Assembly: GCF_900197595.1 (NCBI RefSeq)
Contig: NZ_FZLO01000003.1
Coordinates: 124,001-188,000, forward strand
Direction: 5' to 3'
DNA from: Scatolibacter rhodanostii
GTDB lineage: Bacteria; Bacillota; Clostridia; Oscillospirales; Acutalibacteraceae
Length of the DNA: 64,000 nucleotides
Part shown: one piece after another, positions 16,203 through 25,243 of the stretch
Numbering within the stretch: the first letter of the stretch is position 1
Layout of the letters: each line of letters starts with the position of its first letter
Made by a program: the position numbers and the translations under genes
Notes under the pieces: model-generated
Database searches by the model: none
Seen by the model: only the letters and a program-made list of their open reading frames with translations
Told to the model about the DNA's origin: nothing

Positions 16203-16290
16203 CTAAAAAAGAAGAAAAACGTTCTTCTTTTAAGATAGCCAAAGATAACTCTATGGGATAGAAACCGTTGAAAAGAAGGGATTGAATAAG

Positions 16291-17148
16291 ATGGAATTTG
16301 TAATTGTAACAGGCATGAGTGGTGCTGGCAAGACAAGAGCCATGCACGCTTTAGAAGACATTGGCTTTTTCTGTGTTGACAATTTACCGCCAGAAATGAT
16401 TGCCATTTTTTATGATTTGTGCGTGAAGTCTGATAATATGGCACAGCGAATTGCTGTTGTCACTGATACCCGCGGCGGAGAATTATTCAAATCTTTCTTT
16501 TCTGCTTTAGAAGCACTCAAACGAGAGAACCGCCCTTATAAAATTGTGTTTCTTGACTGCGCTGAACAGGTACTCGTTAACCGTTTTAAAGAAACCCGCC
16601 GCAAACACCCGTTGGCTGACGGACTCAATGGTTCTCTCGAACAGGCTGTAAAACTAGAAAGAGAAATGCTCAAACCTGTCAAAGAATCTTCTGACTATGT
16701 GATTAATACCTCGGGTGTCTCCCCTACTCAATTAAAAACTAGAATCACGGAGCTGTTCTTAACCAAAACAGGAGACTCTCTTTCTGTGCACTGCATTAGC
16801 TTTGGTTTTAAATTCGGCATCCCCTTAGAGTCTGATTTGATTTTTGATGTTCGCTGTCTGCCGAACCCCTTTTACGACGAAAATTTGCGTCCTCTCACAG
16901 GTTTAGACCAGCCCATCATTGATTTTGTGATGAGCAAAGAAGAGACCAAAGGCTTTGTCACTCGTTTCACCGATATGATTGATTACCTGTTGCCTCTCTA
17001 TAATAAAGAGGGTAAAAGCCAGCTAGTCATTTCTGTGGGGTGCACAGGCGGTCATCACCGCTCTGTTGCTCTTTCACAATATATGTGTGACTATTTACTA
17101 AAAAAGGGAATACGCAGCAGTGTTACTCATCGTGACATCATCAAATAG
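16291..17148 (+). CDS. rapZ: RapZ/YvcJ nucleotide-binding protein (RNase adapter family)
   Basis: The 285-residue P-loop protein binds and hydrolyses ATP/GTP. The E. coli homologue RapZ delivers a small RNA to RNase E and senses glucosamine-6-phosphate; the Bacillus homologue YvcJ has a less defined role. Walker A is GMSGAGKT (8-15), with DTRGGE near 60 and the C-terminal VGCTGGHHRSVALSQ. ATG 16291 is 10 nt from AAGGG; a TTG three codons earlier is too close to the site. whiA follows 15 bp later. The usual neighbour yvcK is absent. Confidence 0.93.
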   Translation: MEFVIVTGMSGAGKTRAMHALEDIGFFCVDNLPPEMIAIFYDLCVKSDNMAQRIAVVTDTRGGELFKSFFSALEALKRENRPYKIVFLDCAEQVLVNRFKETRRKHPLADGLNGSLEQAVKLEREMLKPVKESSDYVINTSGVSPTQLKTRITELFLTKTGDSLSVHCISFGFKFGIPLESDLIFDVRCLPNPFYDENLRPLTGLDQPIIDFVMSKEETKGFVTRFTDMIDYLLPLYNKEGKSQLVISVGCTGGHHRSVALSQYMCDYLLKKGIRSSVTHRDIIK

Positions 17149-17163
17149 AGACTGGGGTGCATT

Positions 17164-18096
17164 ATGTCTTTTGCATCAGATACAAAAACAGAACTTGCTA
17201 AAATTGAATCTAAGAAAAGCTGCTGTCAGTTAGCCGAATGCTATGGCATTTGGCTCTTTTCTCGTTGTTTTACGTTAAAAAACAGCTACTACGTCACAGA
17301 AAACTCTTCTGTCACCACGAAAATGGCAGAACTTGCTGCAGCCTGTACAGGCGCAGAGACAGAAATTCGTTATGCAATCAGCCGCCGCCAAAAAACTGCC
17401 TATCGCATACAATTGATTGACGACAATGCACGTCAAAATTTGCTGCAAAGATTTGGTGCCACCGGAACAGAACCAAATCTGCGCATTAATCGTGCTAATT
17501 TACCAGAGGCTTGCTGTAACAACGCTTTTTTGCGCGGTGCTTTTCTTTCCTGCGGAACAGTAACCAACCCTAGCAAAGAATATCATCTGGAGTTTTCCGT
17601 TCCCTATAAAAAATTGTCGCAGGATTTAATTACTCTTATGGGCGAAATAGAAGACCTAAATTTAACCCCTGCCATTTCTATGCGCAAGGGCAGCTATGTT
17701 ATTTATTTAAAAGACAGTCGGCAAATTGAAGATTTTCTCACCTATTTAGGCGCTTCTTCTGCTTCTATGGAGCTCATGCAGGTTAAAATGTATAAAGAAA
17801 TGAAAAACGACATTAATCGCAAGGCAAACTTTGAAACTGCCAACATGGATAAAACCTATTCTGCTTCAGCCAGACAGATTGCCGCTATTGTAAAAATCAG
17901 CAATGAAGAGGGACTTGAGAGTTTATCGCATGACTTGTACGAACTTGCTCTTCTGCGCCTTGATAACCCTGAAATGAGCCTGCGTGAGCTTGCAGAACAA
18001 CTTGGTATTACTCGCAGCGCCGTTAATCATCGCATGAAAAAAATACAAGAACTTGGTGATACTTTAGGAGATTCAAGCCATATTAAAATGGTATAG
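17164..18096 (+). CDS. whiA: Sporulation/cell division regulator WhiA
   Basis: The 310-residue DNA-binding protein combines a degenerate LAGLIDADG homing-endonuclease fold (about 1-215) with a C-terminal helix-turn-helix (NPEMSLRELAEQLGITRSAV near 268-287). WhiA affects cell division, chromosome segregation and sporulation in Gram-positive bacteria. The visible core includes LRGAFLSCGTVTNPSKEYHLEF, the diagnostic segment of the family. Its start is 15 bp after rapZ, so the two are surely co-transcribed. Confidence 0.96.
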   Translation: MSFASDTKTELAKIESKKSCCQLAECYGIWLFSRCFTLKNSYYVTENSSVTTKMAELAAACTGAETEIRYAISRRQKTAYRIQLIDDNARQNLLQRFGATGTEPNLRINRANLPEACCNNAFLRGAFLSCGTVTNPSKEYHLEFSVPYKKLSQDLITLMGEIEDLNLTPAISMRKGSYVIYLKDSRQIEDFLTYLGASSASMELMQVKMYKEMKNDINRKANFETANMDKTYSASARQIAAIVKISNEEGLESLSHDLYELALLRLDNPEMSLRELAEQLGITRSAVNHRMKKIQELGDTLGDSSHIKMV

Positions 18097-18222
18097 CGCT
18101 TTGCTTATTTTTTCTCTTAGTAGTAAAAGAAATTTCGCAGTAAGCAGTAAACAGAATGAAACTTATTTCTTTCTCAGATACAAATATTCTAAACACTAAA
18201 AGATTTAGAAAGGAGGAATACG

Positions 18223-21200
18223 ATGGGCTTTGCTCATTTACATCTACACACTGAATTCAGTCTTTTAGACGGTGCTTGCCGCATTGAAAAGGTGCTGGAC
18301 GCCGCTAAACAAATGGGACAAACTGCTGTGGCCATTACTGACCATGGCGTGATGTATGGTGTCGTCGATTTTTATAAAGCTGCCAAAAAAAGAGGCATCA
18401 AACCCATAATCGGCAGTGAGGTTTATGTTGCCAAACGAAGCCGATTTGATAAAACGCATGAATTTGACTATGAAAATCGTCATTTGGTCTTGTTGTGTGA
18501 AAATGAAATTGGCTATCAAAATTTAATTTATTTAGTTTCTCACGCATGGACAGAAGGCTTTTATAATAAGCCACGTGTCGATTTAGATTTGCTGGCTGAA
18601 CATCATGACGGGCTGATTGCACTTTCTGCCTGCCTAGCCGGTGAAGTCTCTCGTGCTCTCTCCCGCAATGACTATGAAGAAGCCAAAACAGCTGCTTTGC
18701 GTTATCAAACTATTTTTGGCAAGGATAATTTCTTTTTGGAACTGCAAGATCATGGTCTTCCTGAACAAAAACATGTTAACCCTCAAATCATTCGCTTATC
18801 CAAAGAAACTGAAATTCCTCTTGTCGTCACGAATGACTGTCACTATATTCGCAAAGAAGACAGCAAAATGCACCATATTTTGGTTTGCATTCAAACGAAC
18901 AGAACGATTGAAGATGAAGATACACTTGAGTTTGGTTCTGATGAATTTTACTTTAAAAGTGAAGAAGAAATGCGTGCGCTTTTCCCAAGCTGCCCTGAAG
19001 CTGCTGATAACACCGCGCGCATTGCAGAGCGCTGTCAGGTTGACTTTGAGTTTGGTCATACCAAACTTCCGGCTTTCACAACACCTGATGGCAGCGACAA
19101 CAAAGACTTTTTCATTCGTGAGTGTTATGCCGGCCTTGTGCGCCACTACGGTGAGAAACCGGACCCTAAAATCACCGAAAGACTGCAATACGAAATTTCA
19201 ACAATTGAGCAAATGGGTTATATCAACTATTTCTTGATTGTATATGATTTTATTCACTATGCCAAAAGCAGAGGAATATCTGTAGGACCTGGACGTGGTT
19301 CAGGTGTGGGAAGTATCGCCGCTTATTGTTTAGGGATTACAGGTGTTGACCCACTGCGATATGATTTGATTTTTGAGCGTTTTCTAAACCCTGAACGTGT
19401 CAGTATGCCCGACTTTGACATTGACTTTTCAGACGAGCGCCGACAAGAAATTATCGACTATGTAGTAGATAAATATGGTGCTGACCACGTAGCACAAATT
19501 GTTACGTTTGGTACTATGGCGGCACGAGGTGCTCTGCGGGATGTAGGTCGAGCACTTGCTATTCCTTATGCAAAAGTGGATATGGTTGCCAAGCTTGTGC
19601 CCATGGAACTGGGCATGACGTTGGAAAAAGCTCTCAAAATCTCGAAAGAATTTCGCTCCAAATATGAAGAAGACAGCCAAGTGCAAGACTTAATTGACAT
19701 GGCGCTTCAACTTGAGGGTATGCCTCGTCACGCTTCTACTCATGCGGCTGGGGTGGTGATTACAGACAAGCCTGTCATGGAATATGTTCCCCTTGCCAAA
19801 AATGATGAATCGGTCGTCACTCAATTCACCATGACGACAATTGAAGAGCTCGGTCTGCTCAAAATGGACTTTTTAGGTCTGCGCAATCTCTCTGTTATTG
19901 ACAACGCTTCTGTCATGATTCGGCAAAAAAATCCGTCTTTCTCTATCGAAATGATTCCAGATGATGACCCTGCTGCTTATACTATGATTGCCAGTGGTGC
20001 AACAGAGGGCGTTTTTCAGTTTGAATCTGCGGGTATGCGCCGATTGATTATGCAATCAAAACCATCTCAGCTGGAAGATTTAATCGCTATTATTTCTCTT
20101 TATCGTCCAGGCCCCATGCAGTTTATCCCCACTTACATTCAAAACCGAAAAGATCCAACCAAAGTGCGGTATCTACATGAGAAATTGCGCCATATTTTAG
20201 ATGTTACCTTTGGCTGTATCATCTATCAAGAGCAAGTCATGCAGATTTTCCGCGACCTTGCCGGTTATTCACTTGGGCGAGCTGACATTGTGCGCCGTGC
20301 TATGTCAAAAAAGAAGCACCGTGTTTTGGAGAAAGAGAAGCAAGTCTTTCTTCACGGATTAAAGCGTGAGGACGGCACCTATGAAATAGACGGTTGTCTG
20401 CGCCGAGGGGTTGATGAAAAGACTGCAGAAATTCTTTTTGGTGAAATTCAAGACTTTGCCTCTTATGCCTTTAATAAATCACACGCAGCAGCCTATGCGG
20501 TTGTTGCTTATCAAACCGCTTACCTAAAATGTCATTATCCTTATGAATATATGGCGGCTCTTTTGACTAGTGTTTTGGGCTTTACCTCAAAAGTCACAGA
20601 ATATATGGAAGAATGCACTCGCTTGAGCATTGCCGTTCTACCTCCTCATGTTAATTACAGCTTAAACGAATTTACTGTTGTTGGCGAAAGCATTCGTTTT
20701 GGGCTTTTGGCGATTAAAAACTTGGGGCGCAATGTCATTCTTCGTTTAATTGAAGAACGCCGTTTAAGAGGCAATTTCGTATCTTTTTACGATTTTTGCG
20801 AGCGCATGCAAGGTAAAGAATTAAATAAGCGTGCCTTAGAAAGTTTGATTCGCTGCGGTGCTTTAGATGATCTTGGCAACAACCGAAAAGAAATGCTTTC
20901 TGCTGTATCCGATATTATGGACAGCCTTGAGGCTGACAAACGACGTAACTTAGAGGGTCAAATCGGCTTTTTTGATACGCTTGAAGATCACTCTTCCTCG
21001 GGCACATTCATTCCCTCTATGCCAGATTTTTCTCACTTTGAGAAGCTGAGCATGGAAAAAGAAGTGGCCGGTATGTATCTTTCCGGTCATCCGATGGCTG
21101 AATACCGCAATCTTTATCAATCTGCTGCTGTGGCCCGCTTAGATGAAGTTTTGCTATCTTCACAGGGAGAATCTGACCGCTATCATGATGAACAACGAAT

Positions 21201-21729
21201 TCGCTTATTGGGTATTATCACCTCTGTGCGGAAGAAAATCACCAAAAGTAACAGTACCATGGCTTTCGCTACGATTGAGGATATGTTTGGGTCTCTTGAA
21301 ATGTTGATTTTTCCAGCCGTATTAGATCAATTTAATGAGCAATTGGCTGAATCAAAGATTGTTTCGGTTACAGGACGTTTGAGTTTTACTGAAGAACAAG
21401 AGCCTAAATTGCTTTGTGACAGTGTAGAAGATATTCAGCAATTTTTAAAAAATACAGAGAAAACAAGTCCAAATCAGACCTCCGTACCTAAAGCGAAAGC
21501 ACCTGCCGGACTTTATTTAAAAGTACCGGCACAGAACTCAGCCGTTTATCAAAAAGCTTTGCAATATATCGAAGTGTTTGATGGGCGAAGTGACGTCTAT
21601 ATTCGATTCGCTGATTCTGGCAAGCTTCTGAAAGCGCCGGCAAAATATCGAGTAGACATCAACGATGTTTTGGTGGGAGCTTTGCGGGAATTATTGGGCG
21701 AAAATTTAGTAGCTGTGATTAAAAATTAA
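18223..21729 (+). CDS. dnaE: DNA polymerase III alpha subunit (DnaE type)
   Basis: The 1168-residue replicative-family polymerase starts with a PHP domain (HLHTEFSLLDG near residues 5-15). The class C polymerase core has GPGRGSG near 350 and the catalytic aspartates in PDFDIDF near 396-402. Helix-hairpin-helix segments and a C-terminal OB domain follow (about 990-1080). There is no proofreading exonuclease insertion, so it is DnaE, not PolC. In Firmicutes DnaE commonly extends primers while PolC does the bulk of synthesis. ATG 18223 follows AAAGGAGG. Confidence 0.97.
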   Translation: MGFAHLHLHTEFSLLDGACRIEKVLDAAKQMGQTAVAITDHGVMYGVVDFYKAAKKRGIKPIIGSEVYVAKRSRFDKTHEFDYENRHLVLLCENEIGYQNLIYLVSHAWTEGFYNKPRVDLDLLAEHHDGLIALSACLAGEVSRALSRNDYEEAKTAALRYQTIFGKDNFFLELQDHGLPEQKHVNPQIIRLSKETEIPLVVTNDCHYIRKEDSKMHHILVCIQTNRTIEDEDTLEFGSDEFYFKSEEEMRALFPSCPEAADNTARIAERCQVDFEFGHTKLPAFTTPDGSDNKDFFIRECYAGLVRHYGEKPDPKITERLQYEISTIEQMGYINYFLIVYDFIHYAKSRGISVGPGRGSGVGSIAAYCLGITGVDPLRYDLIFERFLNPERVSMPDFDIDFSDERRQEIIDYVVDKYGADHVAQIVTFGTMAARGALRDVGRALAIPYAKVDMVAKLVPMELGMTLEKALKISKEFRSKYEEDSQVQDLIDMALQLEGMPRHASTHAAGVVITDKPVMEYVPLAKNDESVVTQFTMTTIEELGLLKMDFLGLRNLSVIDNASVMIRQKNPSFSIEMIPDDDPAAYTMIASGATEGVFQFESAGMRRLIMQSKPSQLEDLIAIISLYRPGPMQFIPTYIQNRKDPTKVRYLHEKLRHILDVTFGCIIYQEQVMQIFRDLAGYSLGRADIVRRAMSKKKHRVLEKEKQVFLHGLKREDGTYEIDGCLRRGVDEKTAEILFGEIQDFASYAFNKSHAAAYAVVAYQTAYLKCHYPYEYMAALLTSVLGFTSKVTEYMEECTRLSIAVLPPHVNYSLNEFTVVGESIRFGLLAIKNLGRNVILRLIEERRLRGNFVSFYDFCERMQGKELNKRALESLIRCGALDDLGNNRKEMLSAVSDIMDSLEADKRRNLEGQIGFFDTLEDHSSSGTFIPSMPDFSHFEKLSMEKEVAGMYLSGHPMAEYRNLYQSAAVARLDEVLLSSQGESDRYHDEQRIRLLGIITSVRKKITKSNSTMAFATIEDMFGSLEMLIFPAVLDQFNEQLAESKIVSVTGRLSFTEEQEPKLLCDSVEDIQQFLKNTEKTSPNQTSVPKAKAPAGLYLKVPAQNSAVYQKALQYIEVFDGRSDVYIRFADSGKLLKAPAKYRVDINDVLVGALRELLGENLVAVIKN

Positions 21730-21789
21730 CCTATATTTTTATCAGGAAAATTATTCTTTCTTTTTCACGATGAAATATTGAGATAACAC

Positions 21790-21817
21790 TTGCTATATGG
21801 CCTGACTTTGGTATAAT
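21790..21817 (+). promoter_or_regulatory. Promoter of pfkA
   Basis: TTGCTA (21790-21795) and TATAAT (21812-21817), spacer 16 bp, 97 bp upstream of the pfkA ATG. pfkA therefore probably has its own transcript. Confidence 0.6.
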
Positions 21818-21913
21818 ATAATGTGAATATCTTAACTTAGTTTATCTTGAGCTTATCGGCAAGAGCGGCTCATCTTATCATCAGATTTATGTATTGAAAG
21901 CGAGGAACAAATA

Positions 21914-22882
21914 ATGGGAGCAAAAAGTATTGCAGTGCTGACTAGCGGTGGTGACGCACCCGGCATGAACGCAGCTGTTAGAGCAGTTGTTAGATCTGCA
22001 CTGTCTATGGGAATGGAAGTTTATGGTGTCAACAGAGGCTATAATGGACTTTTGAAAAATGAATTTATTCCGATGACGCTTCGCAGCGTTTCGGATATCA
22101 TTTCAGACGGTGGTACTTTTCTTTACACTGCTCGCAGCCCTGAATTTAACTCGGCAGAGGGCGTAAAAAAGGCTGCTGACAACTGCCGTGCCAAAGGCAT
22201 TGACGGTGTTGTCGTTATCGGTGGTGACGGTTCTTTCCGCGGTGCAAGAGATTTGGTCGGCGCCGGTATTATGTGTATTGGTGTTCCCGGCACAATTGAC
22301 AACGACATCGCTTGTACAGATTCTACTATTGGTTATGACACTGCTTTAAATACCGCTATGGAAATGGTTGATCGTATTCGTGATACCACAGAATCTCATG
22401 ACCGCTGCAGCGTTGTTGAAGTTATGGGGCGCAAATGCGGCGATATCGCATTGAATACCGGTATTGCTGTTGGCGCAATTACAACACTGGTTCCTGAAGT
22501 GCCTTATGATTTTGACAAAGATATTGTAGCCAGAATTGAACGTTCACGCTCCACCGGCAAAAAGCATTATGTTGTTGTTGTGGCTGAAGGTGTTGGACAT
22601 ACAGAAGAACTTGCCAAAAAGATTGAAGCCGCTACCGGTGTTGAAACCCGTGCTACTATCCTTGGTCACGTACAAAGAGGCGGCTCACCCACTCTGCGTG
22701 ACAGAGTGCTGGCAAGCCAAATGGGTTATCATGCTGTCAAGCTTCTGCACGAAGGCATTAGCAATCGTATCGTTGCCACAAAAGGCCTAGACGTAGTTGA
22801 TTATGAAATTACAGAAGCACTAAATCGTGACCGTGTATTTGACGAGGAACTCTACAAAATTTCAGCTGTTCTCTCTATTTAA
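21914..22882 (+). CDS. pfkA: ATP-dependent 6-phosphofructokinase
   Basis: PfkA phosphorylates fructose 6-phosphate with ATP, the committed step of glycolysis. At 322 residues it has the length of the classic bacterial allosteric enzyme. It shows the ATP-site TSGGDAPGMN (9-18), VVIGGDGSFRGA, the catalytic GTIDNDI with its Asp, and the substrate segment VEVMGRKCGDIA. The glycine-aspartate pattern GGDG points to ATP rather than pyrophosphate as donor. It closes the housekeeping block and ends at a bidirectional terminator. Confidence 0.97.
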   Translation: MGAKSIAVLTSGGDAPGMNAAVRAVVRSALSMGMEVYGVNRGYNGLLKNEFIPMTLRSVSDIISDGGTFLYTARSPEFNSAEGVKKAADNCRAKGIDGVVVIGGDGSFRGARDLVGAGIMCIGVPGTIDNDIACTDSTIGYDTALNTAMEMVDRIRDTTESHDRCSVVEVMGRKCGDIALNTGIAVGAITTLVPEVPYDFDKDIVARIERSRSTGKKHYVVVVAEGVGHTEELAKKIEAATGVETRATILGHVQRGGSPTLRDRVLASQMGYHAVKLLHEGISNRIVATKGLDVVDYEITEALNRDRVFDEELYKISAVLSI

Positions 22883-22946
22883 TCTCGCTTTGCTATAACT
22901 AAGTATTTAAACCAAGCAATGCTGTACTTTAGATTATAGAATATAG

Positions 22947-22976
22947 AAAAGCCTAGAGAAAATTCTCTGGGCTTTT
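22947..22976. terminator. Bidirectional terminator between pfkA and asnB
   Basis: AAAAGCCTAGAGAA pairs with TTCTCTGGGCTTTT apart from one T-G pair, with T-runs on both strands. It serves convergent pfkA and asnB. Confidence 0.85.
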
Positions 22977-23076
22977 TCCTTTTGTACAAAAATTTTTATA
23001 TCCAACAATGGTTAAGGACTAAAATGTACGTGCTTATTCTTTTAGGCTATTACGGGGTGATTACCCTTGTTCATAT

Positions 23077-24930
23077 TTATATATCCAAATACACATTGTA
23101 GTGCAAGAGCCAATAATTGATTTGCAGCAAGAATGCCAACAGCTGCGGCCCTGCCATCAATTGTCCATACCATGGCTTGCCATAATCAAAGCTTTCCCCT
23201 AGCAATTTAGAAACCACATCTTTTGAGAGAATCTTATGAATCGGCTGTGCGCTGTCACGCAAAACATAGCCAATTTTATCTTTAATTATCTTTTCATAGC
23301 CGGGGTTATGTGTTTTGGGGAACGGACTTTTCTTTCGGTACAGCACATCTTCAGGCAGCCAATCTCTAGAGGCATCACGCAATAACCCCTTTACAATGCC
23401 ATTAGGCGCTTTATATTCCCACGGCACATTAAATACATATTCTACCAAACGATGGTCTGCAAACGGCAAGCGTACCTCTAAACCCGTTGCCATGCTGCAT
23501 CGGTCTTGCCTGTCAATCAGTGTTGCCATAAACCACTGCATATTGAGGTGCATGACATCACGCATTTTTTTATTTTCTGCTGATTCGCCTAGCAGTACCG
23601 GAATTCTTGCAAAGCTTTCTTCTAATCTCTGCCCCACATAATCATGCAATTTGAGTTCTTCTTTAAGTTCAGGCTTTAGGAAGCTTTCTCGTAAATCAAC
23701 ATTATTGGACCATGGGAAAGATTTACCGTCAAACACATCTTTTTTATGAAACCACGGATAGCCGCCAAAAATTTCATCGGCTCCTTCACCGCACAACACA
23801 ACACCATGCTTTTCTTTAACTTGTTTGCAAAAATAAACCAAAGAACCATCAATGTCTGCCATGCCAGGCAAATCTCTTGCTATTACGGCATCATAGACGG
23901 AATTTGCCAAATTTCTATTGTCGCAAAGTAGCTTTTGATGATTGGTTTCTAACATTTGACTGACTTTATCCGCCCAATATTCATCTCTATCTGGCTGAAA
24001 AGCAGTCGGCTTAAAAAATTTGTCATTCCCTACATATTCAAAGGAATAGGTATCTAATTTCTTTCCTTTTACGGCAAGCTCTTGCGCCATAATCGCTGTC
24101 AGAACGCTGGAATCCAATCCTCCTGACAAGAATGAACAAATAGGCACATCTGCTTTCATCTGCCTTTTTACAGCATCCTCCAGCAGTGCCTTCACCGTTT
24201 CGGTTGTCTTTTGATAATTATCCGTATGGGGCATCGCCTTTAAAGAATAGTATTGATACTCGTTGAAACCTTCTTGATTGAATATTGCCAAATGACCTGG
24301 CTGAATTTCATGAATGCCATCAAACACACCATGTCCGGGTGTTCTGGCAGGCCCAACGCCAAAAATTTCACACAATCCCTCTTTTTTGATGACAGGATTA
24401 ATGCCTGGATATTCAAACAAGCTCTTTATCTCTGAGCCAAATATTAGGCGTCCATTCCTAAGCGAATAAAAAAGAGGCCGTATACCAAATCGATCTCGGC
24501 AGAGAAAAATCTGATCATGTGCCGTGTCATCTACTACAAAGGCAAACATTCCATTCAGTTTTTCTACACAATCTTTTCCAAAGTGGATGTAAGCCGTAAG
24601 TACTACTTCCGTATCACTCTCTGTCTCGAAGTGATACCCTAATGAACAAAGTTCGTCTTTTAATTCTTCTCCATTATAAATTTCGCCGTTATAAACAATG
24701 GTGTATCCTTTTCCCTCATATTTCTTATTCATTGGCTGTATGCCACCGGGTGCATCGACAACTGCCAATCTCGAAGCCGCTAGTGCACAGTGCTTAGATA
24801 CATGCTCTCCGCTTTGGTCAGGTCCACGATGAACAATTCTTGCTGCCATTCTCCTTGCCAATGCCATCCAAAGATATTTTTCTTCTTTCAAACTGTCGTG
24901 ATAATCACAGAACCCTGCAAACCCACTCAT
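23077..24930 (-). CDS. asnB: Asparagine synthase (AsnB family) with Ser at the usual catalytic Cys position
   Basis: The 617-residue protein has an N-terminal class II amidotransferase domain (about 2-230: IVHRGPDQSG, YNGEIYN, and the D in ESDTEV) and a synthetase domain with PPi loop SGGLDSS near 272. The family makes asparagine from aspartate, ATP and glutamine. AsnB proteins begin Met-Cys and Cys is the glutaminase nucleophile; here ATG AGT GGG encodes Met-Ser-Gly. The start at 24930 is firm, with GGAGGG just upstream, and the downstream GFAGF aligns with the family. It may use free ammonia or another amidation partner. The protein is otherwise intact. Confidence 0.9.
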   Translation of the reverse strand: MSGFAGFCDYHDSLKEEKYLWMALARRMAARIVHRGPDQSGEHVSKHCALAASRLAVVDAPGGIQPMNKKYEGKGYTIVYNGEIYNGEELKDELCSLGYHFETESDTEVVLTAYIHFGKDCVEKLNGMFAFVVDDTAHDQIFLCRDRFGIRPLFYSLRNGRLIFGSEIKSLFEYPGINPVIKKEGLCEIFGVGPARTPGHGVFDGIHEIQPGHLAIFNQEGFNEYQYYSLKAMPHTDNYQKTTETVKALLEDAVKRQMKADVPICSFLSGGLDSSVLTAIMAQELAVKGKKLDTYSFEYVGNDKFFKPTAFQPDRDEYWADKVSQMLETNHQKLLCDNRNLANSVYDAVIARDLPGMADIDGSLVYFCKQVKEKHGVVLCGEGADEIFGGYPWFHKKDVFDGKSFPWSNNVDLRESFLKPELKEELKLHDYVGQRLEESFARIPVLLGESAENKKMRDVMHLNMQWFMATLIDRQDRCSMATGLEVRLPFADHRLVEYVFNVPWEYKAPNGIVKGLLRDASRDWLPEDVLYRKKSPFPKTHNPGYEKIIKDKIGYVLRDSAQPIHKILSKDVVSKLLGESFDYGKPWYGQLMAGPQLLAFLLQINYWLLHYNVYLDI

Positions 24931-25104
24931 TTCTAACCTTCCCTCCTTTTGGTATACTCTATTATATGCACGCATAGGCCAATAGTACGATTTTTCTTTT
25001 TGTCTGATTTTGTCGAAACGACTTTGTCTATATTCCCCACGAATTAACACAATAAAATTTCTCTCTTAAAATCTACTTTGTCATGAACTTTTGTGTGTTC
25101 TGCC

Positions 25105-25133
25105 TTGCTATCGGACAAGCAATCAGGTAAAAT
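25105..25133 (+). promoter_or_regulatory. Promoter of pcrA
   Basis: TTGCTA (25105-25110) and TAAAAT (25128-25133) with a 17-bp spacer. An 8-bp hairpin, TTGCTTGC/GCAAGCAA at 25171-25192, lies in the leader. Nothing else is recognisable in the 24931-25243 gap, which also holds the asnB promoter region. Confidence 0.5.
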
Positions 25134-25243
25134 AAGAAAAGTGCAAATGACGAATTGGTTATACATGGCTTTGCTTGCCTTACTGCAAGCAAGAATACCA
25201 TTTCTTTTTAAATAAAACAGGCTTTTTAAAGGAAGGATTGACT

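Noticed and set aside
25175-25243. Longer N-terminus for PcrA
   Set aside because: It would begin inside a leader hairpin without a ribosome site, and PcrA homologues start near the ATG at 25244.
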